Below the pieces are notes generated by a model, which had not been told where the DNA came from, made no database searches, and saw only the letters and a program-made list of their open reading frames with translations. From assembly GCA_013388745.1 (NCBI GenBank), contig JACAER010000041.1:1-64000 (forward strand): a stretch of DNA of 64,000 bases, read 5' to 3'. The DNA is from Chloroflexota bacterium (GTDB lineage Bacteria; Chloroflexota; Anaerolineae; Aggregatilineales; Phototrophicaceae). The translations under genes were made by a program, and so were the position numbers. Below, in pieces: positions 1 to 8,074 of this stretch (within the stretch, counting starts at the first letter, position 1; the number at the start of each line of letters is the position of its first letter).

Positions 1-55
1 CGCAGGCCGCAGCGATAGTTTCCTGAACACGTTGAAGGTTATCGGCAATACTCAT
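1..55 (-). CDS. YggS/PROSC-like PLP-binding protein, N-terminal fragment (partial)
   Basis: Only the first 18 codons lie in the window; the gene continues past base 1. They read MSIADNLQRVQETIAAAC, which resembles the N-terminal helix of the YggS/PLPBP family of pyridoxal-phosphate homeostasis proteins. The ATG (bases 55-53) overlaps the TGA of pgeF (54-52) in an ATGA junction, so the two are probably translationally coupled. Adjacency of yggS-like genes to pgeF/yfiH is common in bacteria, which supports the call, but 18 residues are too few for certainty. A solute-independent N-terminal helix of another protein cannot be excluded. Confidence 0.5.
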   Translation of the reverse strand, partial: MSIADNLQRVQETIAAAC

Positions 56-828
56 AAAGCGATCACAGCGCCAAAACGCCCGGTGCGCCCACGTTCCGCG
101 CGATGCGAATAAAATTCATCGGTATGTTCTGCCGTGCAAATCCCAGCGATTTCAATCTGTACAACACCGTTGCGCTCTAGATCGATACGGTTGGCTGTCC
201 ACAGATCGAAATAAGCGCTGCCATCGCCTGGATCGTAGCGGATGATGCCTTCGGTCGTGCCAAAATAAGCGCGCGCCGCCGCGACAACTTCCGCGCCGAC
301 CTGATAGCGTGTAGGGCCGATGCTGGGACCGATGCCGACCTGAATATCGGCGGGCTGCGAGCCGTAAGCCTGCATCATGGTACGCGCCACGCTCACCCCC
401 GCGCCGGAAACAGTGCCGCGCCAGCCAGCGTGGGCGATGCCGATGACACCGCGCCGCGCATCGAGGAACAAGAGCGGCGTGCAGTCGGCGTAACGCATCA
501 CCAGCGGCGTATCCGGGCGATCTGTCACCATACCGTCCGCCAGCGCCAACCAGCGGCGGTTGCGCACCGGACGATCAGCAATCACTGTATCGGCGCCATG
601 TACCTGCCAGACGGTGCAGGCGCGGCTCTGGTTCAGGCGCAGCGCGCTGTACATCAGTTCGTGGTTATGGCGCACCGCGCGGATGTCGTCGCCTACTGTG
701 CCGCCCATATTCAGCGAATCCCAGGGCGCAGCGCTGACACCACCCTGCCGGGTGAAAATGCCATGCTGGAGCTGCGGCCAGGTAGAAAATTGATAAAAGG
801 TCAAACCCTCACGCTGAAGACGCTGCAC
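52..828 (-). CDS. pgeF: PgeF/YfiH family protein (laccase-domain, peptidoglycan editing factor / purine nucleoside phosphorylase)
   Basis: This 258-residue protein carries the metal-site motifs of the family: WQVHG (His77), YADC (Cys116) and HAGWRG (His133), followed by GIGPSIGP and YQVG. Its length is normal. Family members have been described as multi-substrate purine nucleoside/adenosine phosphorylases and, in E. coli, as editing UDP-MurNAc-peptide precursors; which activity applies here is not visible. Translation starts at GTG 828, with AAGGA about eight bases upstream. The stop overlaps the start of the YggS-like gene by four bases. A perfect TTGACA (901-896 on this strand) upstream may be part of its promoter. 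Confidence 0.9.
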   Translation of the reverse strand: MQRLQREGLTFYQFSTWPQLQHGIFTRQGGVSAAPWDSLNMGGTVGDDIRAVRHNHELMYSALRLNQSRACTVWQVHGADTVIADRPVRNRRWLALADGMVTDRPDTPLVMRYADCTPLLFLDARRGVIGIAHAGWRGTVSGAGVSVARTMMQAYGSQPADIQVGIGPSIGPTRYQVGAEVVAAARAYFGTTEGIIRYDPGDGSAYFDLWTANRIDLERNGVVQIEIAGICTAEHTDEFYSHRAERGRTGRFGAVIAL

Positions 829-870
829 CGGCGCATCCTTGTTTTGTTGCAGGGGACTGTAATTGAGTGC

Positions 871-901
871 TATACTGCCAAAAACAACACACCGTTGTCA
901 A
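871..901 (-). promoter_or_regulatory. possible promoter of pgeF
   Basis: On the minus strand a perfect TTGACA occupies 901-896. About 18 bases downstream is only a weak -10-like stretch (CAGTAT, 877-872). The position fits transcription starting roughly 40 bases before the pgeF GTG. The -10 is poor, so this is tentative. Confidence 0.3.
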
Positions 902-948
902 TGCTGAGCGCAGCATGTGCAAGTTTTTCGCAAAGCTTCATTTAAAGT

Positions 949-954
949 TATAAT
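949..954 (+). promoter_or_regulatory. consensus -10 element immediately before the response regulator gene
   Basis: TATAAT matches the sigma70 -10 consensus exactly and ends six bases before the GTG at 961. No convincing -35 is present. If transcription starts the usual six to seven bases downstream, the message would begin at or next to the GTG, i.e. be leaderless. The alternative is an ordinary leader ending at ATG 1006. Confidence 0.4.
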
Positions 955-960
955 GAGATT

Positions 961-1740
961 GTGAGCACATCGGGGCAGGTGCATGACATTAAAGGCCGCG
1001 ACGTTATGACACAGAATCGCGCGGGAGGCCGCGCAGAAGGCAAGGTCACGATCCTGATTGTCGATGACCATCCTTTGTTTCGCGACGGCCTGCAAAAAGC
1101 GTTAGAACTGGAAGATGATCTGCTGGTGTTGGGGCAAAGCGACGACGGCGAAAAAGCCCTGCAAATGGCGCGCGATCTGCGCCCGGATGTGGTGCTGCTG
1201 GACGTGAGTTTGCCTTCTATGAACGGCATGCAGGTTGCCCGGCTGCTGAAATCGGAACAGACAAATGTGAACATCGTGATGTTGACCGGCTATCACGACT
1301 CAGAGCAGGTGCTCCATGCTGTGCGAGCCGGCGCGGCGGCCTACTGCGCCAAAGACATCACACCCGACAAGCTGGTGGCCGTGATCCGCGATGTGGCCGC
1401 CGGCATGTTTGTGATCGAAGAAGTGCGGATGGATGCGCGCGCGCTGGAAAGCTGGATTCAGTCAAACATTGAAGCCATGACCGGCCCCTATATGGTCGAT
1501 CCCAACGAGCATTTCGTGCCGCTCAGCCCGCGCGAAATGGAAATCTTGCAGTTTGTTACGCATGGTCTGAGCAACAAAGAAATCGCCACCAAGTTGGGAA
1601 TCAGTCAGCAAACTGTCAAAAATCACATGACCTCGATTCTCAAGAAGTTGAACGTCGAAGACCGGACGCAGGCGGCAGTCACCGCGCTGCGGCATGGGTG
1701 GGTACGGATACAGGATAACGATTTTGGGGGAAGCAGTTAG
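961..1740 (+). CDS. NarL/DegU-type LuxR-family response regulator
   Basis: A receiver domain (about residues 28-145; ILIVDDHP acidic pocket, phospho-acceptor Asp81 in LLDVSLP, switch Thr in MLTGY, Lys in CAKD) is followed by a LuxR/GerE helix-turn-helix (about 190-255; LSPREMEILQ, GLSNKEIATKLGIS, VKNHMTSI). It is a two-component output protein that binds DNA when phosphorylated. GTG 961 is taken because a consensus -10 lies directly before it. ATG 1006 (residue 16) is an equally possible start, and neither has a clear Shine-Dalgarno. The next gene, 13 bases downstream, encodes the probable cognate kinase. The pair precedes the Tad pilus genes, which have their own promoter. Confidence 0.88.
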   Translation: MSTSGQVHDIKGRDVMTQNRAGGRAEGKVTILIVDDHPLFRDGLQKALELEDDLLVLGQSDDGEKALQMARDLRPDVVLLDVSLPSMNGMQVARLLKSEQTNVNIVMLTGYHDSEQVLHAVRAGAAAYCAKDITPDKLVAVIRDVAAGMFVIEEVRMDARALESWIQSNIEAMTGPYMVDPNEHFVPLSPREMEILQFVTHGLSNKEIATKLGISQQTVKNHMTSILKKLNVEDRTQAAVTALRHGWVRIQDNDFGGSS

Positions 1741-1753
1741 GTAGAGTGAGTGT

Positions 1754-2827
1754 ATGAACAGACCACAAACCGCCGATTCAAAAGACGAACTGGTTAGTGT
1801 CATCACAGAAGAGATGAGCCGTATCAAGGCAAAACTGGTAGAGATCAAGGCGCAGATCAGCCAGACGCAGCAGATTGTGCAGCGCGAAGAAGACCGCTAC
1901 CGCGATATCGCCATTGATCTGCGCGCCGTGCAGGATAATCTCGACACGATTCCGCGCCAGGATATCAAAGACAAGTATGACGAAGCGCTGAAAGTCGGTC
2001 TGCGTTCGACATCCATGCGCGGCCAACTGGACAAGTTCCAGGCGACACGTGAGAGCCTGGAACAGGAGCAGGCACTGCTGTCGCAAGTGCTGAGCAAGAT
2101 ACAGGGAGTTACGGCGCTGGATGCCGGGGGCGACGACACCAGCAACGGCGGCAAGAGCGGCAGCACCAATATCGTGCGCATTGTGCAGGCAGAAGAAGTC
2201 GAACGGCAGCGCTTGGCGCGCCAGATGCACGATGGCCCGGCGCAGTCGCTCACCAACTTTATTTTGCAAGCGGAAATCTGCCAGCGGTTGTTTGACCGCA
2301 ATCCAGAGCGCGCGGCGGAAGAACTCAACAGCCTGAAGACGGCCGCCAGCGTGACTTTCCAGAAGGTGCGCGATTTTATCTTCGATCTGCGCCCGATGAT
2401 GCTCGACGATCTGGGTGTCGTGCCTACCGTGCGCCGCTACGTCGATTCGTTCAAAGAGAAGAACGACATCGAAACCACGCTGGAAATTCACGGTGAGGAG
2501 CGGCGCTTACAAACGCATCGCGAAGTGATGATCTTTCGCGGGATTCAGGAATTGATGGGGCACGCCCGCGACCATGCCAACGCCGCGAAACTGGTGGTGA
2601 AGCTGGATATGTCGGGCGATCGTATCAAGATCGCCATTGAAGACAACGGGCGCGGTTTCAACGCCGAGACGATTTTTAGCGGCGAAGAGACCAGCCATCA
2701 GGATGCGCGTGCGCAAGACCTGGTGACTCTCAAGGAGAAATTCGAGCTGGTTGGCGGCTCGATCGCCATCACCAGCAGCGAAGCGGAAGGCACTTTGGTG
2801 CGTTTGGAACTGCCCGCGAATGACTAA
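1754..2827 (+). CDS. DegS/NarX-type sensor histidine kinase (HisKA_3), cytoplasmic
   Basis: The first 120 residues are charged and heptad-rich, with no membrane segment or signal peptide, and probably form a coiled-coil sensor as in DegS. A HisKA_3 dimerisation domain follows: ERQRLARQMHDGPAQ places the phosphorylated His at residue 159, and DLRPMMLDDLG is the usual family motif. The C-terminal HATPase_c domain shows IAIEDNGRGF (N and G1 boxes). The short, soluble architecture suggests an intracellular signal. Its partner is the regulator ending 13 bases upstream. Assignment to class is secure; the stimulus is unknown. Confidence 0.88.
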   Translation: MNRPQTADSKDELVSVITEEMSRIKAKLVEIKAQISQTQQIVQREEDRYRDIAIDLRAVQDNLDTIPRQDIKDKYDEALKVGLRSTSMRGQLDKFQATRESLEQEQALLSQVLSKIQGVTALDAGGDDTSNGGKSGSTNIVRIVQAEEVERQRLARQMHDGPAQSLTNFILQAEICQRLFDRNPERAAEELNSLKTAASVTFQKVRDFIFDLRPMMLDDLGVVPTVRRYVDSFKEKNDIETTLEIHGEERRLQTHREVMIFRGIQELMGHARDHANAAKLVVKLDMSGDRIKIAIEDNGRGFNAETIFSGEETSHQDARAQDLVTLKEKFELVGGSIAITSSEAEGTLVRLELPAND

Positions 2828-2847
2828 CGGTAGGATATTTGGGTTGT

Positions 2848-2875
2848 TTGACATTCGAAGGCATTAGCATACACT
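2848..2875 (+). promoter_or_regulatory. sigma70-type promoter of the Tad pilus operon
   Basis: A perfect TTGACA (2848-2853) is separated by 16 bases from TACACT (2870-2875, four of six consensus positions). It lies after the kinase stop and about 100 bases before cpaB, so it probably drives cpaB-cpaE-cpaF-tadB-tadC independently of the two-component genes. Confidence 0.55.
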
Positions 2876-2972
2876 AAGAGACAGCGGTGTGTGTCGTTGT
2901 GCGAGATTGTGCGGCGAACCATTTGTGCCGGTAGTGGCGCACAGATGGCCCAATCCTTAAATGGAGGAAAAT

Positions 2973-4145
2973 ATGCCACGTGGTCGCTTATTGATTATTA
3001 TCGCCTTTATTGTTGTGCTGGCGGGTGTCTTGATCGCTGTCCTGTTGGGTGGCGCAGGTGGAGGCGGGACAATAACACCGCCGCCGACTTCAGACGGCAC
3101 AACAGGGGGCACCACCGGCGGTGGCGAAACGATCACCATACCGACGCCGACACCCATGGAATTTGTCGAAATTGTGATCGCCGTACAACCGATGCCGCGC
3201 GGTTTTCGCATCTTGCCCAACGCAGTCGAACTGCGCCGCTGGCCGCTCGAATCGACCCCGTTTAACGCTATCCGCAGTCTGGAAGATGTCATCGGCAAAA
3301 TCGCGCGTACCGACATTTATGTCGAACAGCCTATTTTGACCAGTATGGTGGTCGAAGACCTGTCACAGCTCGCCAACGTTGGCTCTGACCTGGCGGCGGT
3401 GCTGCCCAGCGGACAGGTGGCGATCGCGGTGCCGATTGACCGCATCACCAGCGTCGCTTATGGTATCCAGCCGGGTGACCGGGTGAACATCATTTTGTCG
3501 ATGCTGTTTGTCGATGTGGACGAAGTGTTCCAATCGCTGCAACCGAACTGTTTCACGCTGTTCGTGATCTCGCCAGATGGTGTTCAGATCAGCGATTCGA
3601 TCTGCGGTCGTCCAGACGTTGTAGGCGGGTTTAACACGCTGGCGATTATCAACGCTTCGGAAACGCAGCGCCCGCGCCTGACGACGCAGCAGACGATACA
3701 AAACGCGCTGGTCATGTATCTGGGCAACTTCCCGCGCGATGGCCGTTTCCTGGGCCTGACGCCTACGCCAGAAGAGGCTGCTCCCGCAGAAGTCACCGAA
3801 GTGGCGGATGAAACCAGCCGCCGCGAAGCGACGCCTGTGCCGACAGTGGAAACGCGCCCCGACATCATTACGCTGGCCGTTTCGCCCCAGGATGCCGTGA
3901 TTCTGACCTGGGCGGTAGAAGCGCGACTGCCGCTGACCTTCGCGCTGCGTTCTGCGCAGGATCCGGGCCGTGTGGATACCAATCCTGTGAACCTGGACTA
4001 CATTCTGGACACCTTTAACATCACGGTGCCCACCGCGCGTAACTATTCGATTGAGCCGGCGATTCGCAGTATTCGCCAATTGTTTGTCGGCAACCAGATC
4101 AGCTTGAGCAGCAACGTTGTGCCCACGCCCGCTCCCGGTGGTTAA
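2973..4145 (+). CDS. cpaB: Flp pilus assembly protein CpaB/RcpC (SAF domain)
   Basis: This is a 390-residue protein with one N-terminal membrane segment (about residues 5-26), a Gly/Thr/Pro linker, then an SAF-type domain (about 55-115: VIAVQPMPRG, ILPNAVELRRWP, GKIARTDIYVEQPIL) and an RcpC-like region with YGIQPGDRVNIIL. CpaB proteins act at the envelope in Tad pilus assembly. GGAGG at 2963-2967 sits six bases before ATG 2973; the in-frame ATG at 2961 contains that Shine-Dalgarno, so 2973 is preferred. No secretin gene (cpaC/rcpA) follows, as expected if the cell has no typical outer membrane. It is followed 19 bases later by cpaE. Confidence 0.85.
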   Translation: MPRGRLLIIIAFIVVLAGVLIAVLLGGAGGGGTITPPPTSDGTTGGTTGGGETITIPTPTPMEFVEIVIAVQPMPRGFRILPNAVELRRWPLESTPFNAIRSLEDVIGKIARTDIYVEQPILTSMVVEDLSQLANVGSDLAAVLPSGQVAIAVPIDRITSVAYGIQPGDRVNIILSMLFVDVDEVFQSLQPNCFTLFVISPDGVQISDSICGRPDVVGGFNTLAIINASETQRPRLTTQQTIQNALVMYLGNFPRDGRFLGLTPTPEEAAPAEVTEVADETSRREATPVPTVETRPDIITLAVSPQDAVILTWAVEARLPLTFALRSAQDPGRVDTNPVNLDYILDTFNITVPTARNYSIEPAIRSIRQLFVGNQISLSSNVVPTPAPGG

Positions 4146-4164
4146 TGGATATTGAGGATGCATT

Positions 4165-5493
4165 ATGAGCGGCCCAAAACCGAAGCAAGAAGGAAGCACG
4201 GGTGTCATCACCATTCTGTTGGTGGATGACATCCCGGAAGCGCGCGAAAACATCAAAAAACTGCTGGCCTTCGAAACCGACTTTAAGGTGGTGGGCACGG
4301 CAGGAACCGGACGAGAGGCGGTTGATCTTGCCAAACAACTGAAGCCGGACATCATCCTGACCGACATCAATATGCCGGATATGGATGGTATCACGGCCAC
4401 GCGCCTGATTACAGAAGCCGTGCCACAGACCGCTGTGATCATGATGTCGGTGCAGAACGACACTGACTATCTGCGCAAGGCGATGCTGGCCGGGGCGCGC
4501 AACTTCCTCTCCAAGCCGATTGATATGGACGAGTTGTACAACACGATTCGCACCGTGTACAAAGGCCACGAGGCGATGCGCCGTCAGGTGGAAATGATGT
4601 CGCAGGTGCCAACCGCCGTACCGACCAAAGCGGCGGGCGTCGAGGGTGATCGTCCCGGACACATCATTGCGGTTTACAGTCCCCAGGGCGGCGCGGGCGT
4701 AACGACAATTGCCACCAATCTGGCCTCTGGGCTGATGAAAGAAGGCATCAAGGTTTTGCTGGTGGACGCCGATTTGCAGTTCGGGGACATCGATGTGTTC
4801 CTGAACCTGCAAGCGCAGTCCACCATGGTTGACCTGGTAGACAATGTCGAAGACCTGGACACCGAGTTGTTCGACAACATCGTCGTGACACACAACAGCG
4901 GCCTGAAAGTCTTGATGGGGCCGGCGCGTCCCGAATTCGCCGATGAAGTGCGCCAGCATCCCAAAGCGCCTGCCGAAATCTTGCGCAAAGTGGCCGGCAA
5001 CTACGATTACATCGTCGTCGATACCAACACGGCGCTGGACGAAATGGTACTGGAACTGCTCGATCTGGCGACCCGCATCATCCTCGTCAGTACGACGACA
5101 CTGCCTTCGGTCAAAAACACGCGCTTCGTGCTCGATCTGTTCGATCAACTGCAATATCCGCAGGACAAAACGCTGCTGACGCTGAACAAAGTGTGGGAAG
5201 AAAGCCAGCGCAAGAACGCGACGCTTTCGGTCGAGAAGATTCAGGATTACCTGCGGCGTCCGGTCTTTGCCAAAATTCCTGTGGTAGATGAACGCATAGT
5301 GTTGAGCGCGATTAATCGCGGCGTGCCGGTGATTGCCTCCGATCGTGATACCAATAAGCCGTTGATCCGCGATTTGCTGCAATTGGCGGATGTCCTGCAT
5401 AACGCGCTGATGCCTGCCGAGGAGGAAACCCCGCAGCCGGTAAAAGGCAAACCACAAACCAGCCCGATTAGCGGAATCTTTGGCCGTAAATGA
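4165..5493 (+). CDS. cpaE: CpaE-like protein: receiver domain fused to MinD/ParA-type ATPase domain
   Basis: Residues 15-130 form a receiver domain (ILLVDD; Asp67 in ILTDINMPDMDG; Lys in LSKPID). Residues 165-400 form a MinD/ParA fold with AVYSPQGGAGVTT in the P-loop position and VLLVDADLQFGDID as the A' motif. CpaE helps localise Tad pilus machinery. The receiver keeps its phospho-acceptor Asp, whereas many CpaE proteins have a degenerate one. The P-loop is odd: Gln174 stands where the deviant Walker A signature Lys is expected and Val179 where the second Lys would be, so ATP binding or hydrolysis may be impaired. It sits between cpaB and cpaF. Confidence 0.85.
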   Translation: MSGPKPKQEGSTGVITILLVDDIPEARENIKKLLAFETDFKVVGTAGTGREAVDLAKQLKPDIILTDINMPDMDGITATRLITEAVPQTAVIMMSVQNDTDYLRKAMLAGARNFLSKPIDMDELYNTIRTVYKGHEAMRRQVEMMSQVPTAVPTKAAGVEGDRPGHIIAVYSPQGGAGVTTIATNLASGLMKEGIKVLLVDADLQFGDIDVFLNLQAQSTMVDLVDNVEDLDTELFDNIVVTHNSGLKVLMGPARPEFADEVRQHPKAPAEILRKVAGNYDYIVVDTNTALDEMVLELLDLATRIILVSTTTLPSVKNTRFVLDLFDQLQYPQDKTLLTLNKVWEESQRKNATLSVEKIQDYLRRPVFAKIPVVDERIVLSAINRGVPVIASDRDTNKPLIRDLLQLADVLHNALMPAEEETPQPVKGKPQTSPISGIFGRK

Positions 5494-5523
5494 GACTTTT
5501 GAGTGTAGTGTGAGGAGTGCTTG

Positions 5524-6969
5524 ATGTCGTTACTACGTCGTATTGAAAAAGGTGGGGGCAGCGGCGGCAGCGGTGGCAGCGGCGGCGCGGGTGGGTCGAG
5601 CGGTGGCGGCGGCGATAATCCGCAGCAGCCAGTGCGCAAGCCGGCTGTCATCGGACAGGAAGGCCGTCCCGTGCCCACACAGGGGGCCGGACGCGGCGCA
5701 GAAACCTCGTATATGGACTTGAAAGTCCGTGTACAAAATAAGCTGCTGAACGAGATGGATCAATCGATGGACATCTCGCGCAAGAACGAAGTGCGCCAGC
5801 ATATCGAAGAATTGTTTAACTCGATTCTGGCCGAAGAAAGCATGGTGCTTTCGCGCGCTGAGCGTCAGCGTTTGTTTGACTCGATTGTGGCAGAAATCCT
5901 GGGCTTTGGCCCGCTGGAACCCCTGCTGGCGGACGACACGATCACAGAAATCATGGTCAACGGCCCGAAGAACATCTTCATCGAACGCAAAGGCAACCTG
6001 CTGCGCGCTAATGTCGCCTTCGAAGGCGATGAGCACGTTATGAAGGTGATTGACCGTATCGTATCGCCGCTGGGACGCCGTATCGACGAAAGCTCGCCGC
6101 TGGTTGATGCGCGTTTGCCCGATGGTTCGCGCGTGAATGCCATCATTCGTCCGCTGGCGCTGTGCGGTCCGACGATCACCATTCGTAAGTTCTCTAAGAA
6201 ACCGCTGACGGTCGAAGACCTGATTCGTTTTGGTTCGCTGACGCCGGAAATCGCCGAATTCCTGCGGGCGTGCGTTATTGCCCGTCTGAACGCAATTGTG
6301 TCTGGCGGTACGGGTTCGGGCAAGACCACCCTGCTGAACGTGCTCTCCAGTTTTATCCCAGCGGACGAACGCATCATCACGGTGGAAAACGCCGCCGAAC
6401 TGCAACTGCGGCAGGAACATGTGGTGACGCTGGAAAGCCGCCCGGCCAACATCGAAGGTAAGGGTGCTGTCAGCATCCAGGATTTGGTCGTCAACTGCTT
6501 GCGTATGCGCCCTGATCGCATCGTCGTCGGCGAATGCCGTTCGGGCGAAGCGCTGGACATGTTGCAGGCCATGAACACCGGCCACGACGGCTCGCTGACG
6601 ACACTGCACGCCAACAGCCCGCGCGACGCCGTTTCGCGTCTGGAAGTAATGTGCCTGATGGCCGGCATGGATCTGCCGGTGCGCGCGATCCGCGAACAGA
6701 TCGCCAGCGCCGTGGACGTGATCTGCCAGCAGCAGCGTCTGCGCGACGGTTCGCGCCGTGTCACCAATATCACCGAAGTACAGGGCATGGAAGGCGAAAT
6801 GATTACCATGTCTGATATCTTCGAATTCGAGCAGACCGGTATTGAAGGCGGCAAGATCATTGGGCGTATTCGCCCCACCGGTATCCGCCCCAAATTCTCC
6901 GATCGCATCGAAGACGCGGGCATCCATCTCCCGCCGTCGGTCTTTGGTGTCGGCCAGAGCCGGCGCTAA
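5524..6969 (+). CDS. cpaF: Tad/Flp pilus assembly ATPase CpaF/TadA
   Basis: This 481-residue type II/IV secretion ATPase has Walker A GGTGSGKTT (residues 261-269), an Asp-box/Walker B region around RMRPDRIVVGECR, and the His-box GHDGSLTTLHANSP. It powers Flp pilin polymerisation at the inner face of the membrane, with TadB and TadC as platform. ATG 5524 is chosen over TTG 5521; GTGAGGAG lies just upstream. Residues about 10-35 are a low-complexity Gly/Ser run unlike the usual CpaF N-terminus, probably a flexible linker. The gene follows cpaE by 30 bases. Confidence 0.92.
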   Translation: MSLLRRIEKGGGSGGSGGSGGAGGSSGGGGDNPQQPVRKPAVIGQEGRPVPTQGAGRGAETSYMDLKVRVQNKLLNEMDQSMDISRKNEVRQHIEELFNSILAEESMVLSRAERQRLFDSIVAEILGFGPLEPLLADDTITEIMVNGPKNIFIERKGNLLRANVAFEGDEHVMKVIDRIVSPLGRRIDESSPLVDARLPDGSRVNAIIRPLALCGPTITIRKFSKKPLTVEDLIRFGSLTPEIAEFLRACVIARLNAIVSGGTGSGKTTLLNVLSSFIPADERIITVENAAELQLRQEHVVTLESRPANIEGKGAVSIQDLVVNCLRMRPDRIVVGECRSGEALDMLQAMNTGHDGSLTTLHANSPRDAVSRLEVMCLMAGMDLPVRAIREQIASAVDVICQQQRLRDGSRRVTNITEVQGMEGEMITMSDIFEFEQTGIEGGKIIGRIRPTGIRPKFSDRIEDAGIHLPPSVFGVGQSRR

Positions 6970-6992
6970 AGCGCGTTGTACAAAAGACAAAC

Positions 6993-7034
6993 AGAAGGGC
7001 GGGTTTGCTTGACGCCCTTCTGCTTCTGCTTTTA
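6993..7034 (+). terminator. terminator-like hairpin between cpaF and tadB
   Basis: A perfect 9-bp stem (AGAAGGGCG 6993-7001 with CGCCCTTCT 7013-7021, 11-base loop) is followed by a T-rich stretch (GCTTCTGCTTTT). Being inside an operon, it may be a partial terminator or an mRNA stability element that sets the ratio of CpaF to TadB/TadC. Confidence 0.45.
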
Positions 7035-7078
7035 CAATGTCCAATAACACAAGCTCCGGTGAGACAGGCCATTAACCT

Positions 7079-8065
7079 ATGACAGAAACTCAAATTATCA
7101 TTATCGTAGCAGCAGGAGCGATTGCGGCGATCATCGTGGGCATTGGTATTTTTTCCGCGCGTTCGGAGCGCAACCTGATTGAGGAGCGTCTGGGACGCTA
7201 CGATCAGGAAAACTACCAATCGTTTCTCGAAACGCCGGAAAGCGAAAAGGAAGAGGAGAAGAAGCCCAGCGCGCTGAGCGCGGCGGTGAACGACATCCTG
7301 ACGAATCGCCCTATCGGCCAGAAATGGCGGCGGCAGTTGGCGCGCGCCGACATCAAGCTGACGGTAGCGGAATATGCGGCGATGCATGTGTTGGTGATGG
7401 CGGGCTTTTTTGCGGCTTCGTACTTTGTGATTTTCAGCGGTCAATTGGTGACCTCTATCCTGGCCGGTTTCGTTGGCTTTTTTGCGCCGCGCATTTATGT
7501 GGCGCGGGCGACCAGCAAGCGTCTGATTAAGTTCGAAGAACAACTTCCCGATACCCTCAGCCTGTGGGTGAACGCGCTGCGTTCGGGCTACAGCGTGCTC
7601 CAGTCGATGGAGGCCATTGCCCGCGACTCGCCAGAACCGACAGCCACCGAATTCCGCCGCGTGGTGCAGGAAGTGCAGCTTGGCATCGATATGGACGATG
7701 CGCTGGAACATCTGCTCAACCGCGTGGAAAGCGAAGACCTCGATCTGGTAGTGACAGCAGTCAATATTCAGCGTGAGGTCGGTGGGAACCTGGCGGAAAT
7801 TCTGGAAGTCATCGGCTCGACCATTCGCGAGCGCATTAAGCTCAAAGGTGAGATTCGCGTGTTGACCTCACAGGGGCGTATCACCGGTTATCTCATCAGC
7901 TTCCTGCCGATTGGTCTGGCGTTGTTCCTGAACGCCGCCAACCCCAGCTATATGGGGCAGATGTTCGAAAGCCGGTTGTGCGGCTGGCCGATGATCGGCG
8001 CCGGCCTGGCCCTAATCGGCATCGGCACGGCTGTTATCCAGAAGATTATCGATATTGAGATGTAG
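7079..8065 (+). CDS. tadB: Flp pilus platform protein TadB (type II secretion F domain)
   Basis: This 328-residue membrane protein has an N-terminal helix (residues 5-24), a charged stretch, two adjacent hydrophobic segments (about 100-140), a GSPII_F domain (PDTLSLWVNALRSGYSVLQSMEAIA, shown in the sequence from about 155; VNIQREVGGNLAEILEVI) and C-terminal membrane helices. TadB and TadC form the inner-membrane platform on which CpaF acts. It begins about 110 bases after cpaF, beyond a terminator-like hairpin, and tadC follows within ten bases. Confidence 0.88.
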   Translation: MTETQIIIIVAAGAIAAIIVGIGIFSARSERNLIEERLGRYDQENYQSFLETPESEKEEEKKPSALSAAVNDILTNRPIGQKWRRQLARADIKLTVAEYAAMHVLVMAGFFAASYFVIFSGQLVTSILAGFVGFFAPRIYVARATSKRLIKFEEQLPDTLSLWVNALRSGYSVLQSMEAIARDSPEPTATEFRRVVQEVQLGIDMDDALEHLLNRVESEDLDLVVTAVNIQREVGGNLAEILEVIGSTIRERIKLKGEIRVLTSQGRITGYLISFLPIGLALFLNAANPSYMGQMFESRLCGWPMIGAGLALIGIGTAVIQKIIDIEM

Positions 8066-8074
8066 AGGGCGCGT

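Noticed and set aside
864..873. GAGTGCTA resembling half of a CIRCE (HrcA) operator
   Set aside because: The matching TTAGCACTC half is absent and no chaperone gene is adjacent.
5557..5625. Short tandem GGC/GGT repeats resembling a DNA repeat array
   Set aside because: They encode the Gly/Ser-rich N-terminus of CpaF; codons vary and no spacer structure as in CRISPR exists.
5533..7050. 505-codon minus-strand open frame opposite cpaF
   Set aside because: Composition-driven shadow of cpaF; no motif, no ribosome site, and the plus frame is a complete ATPase.
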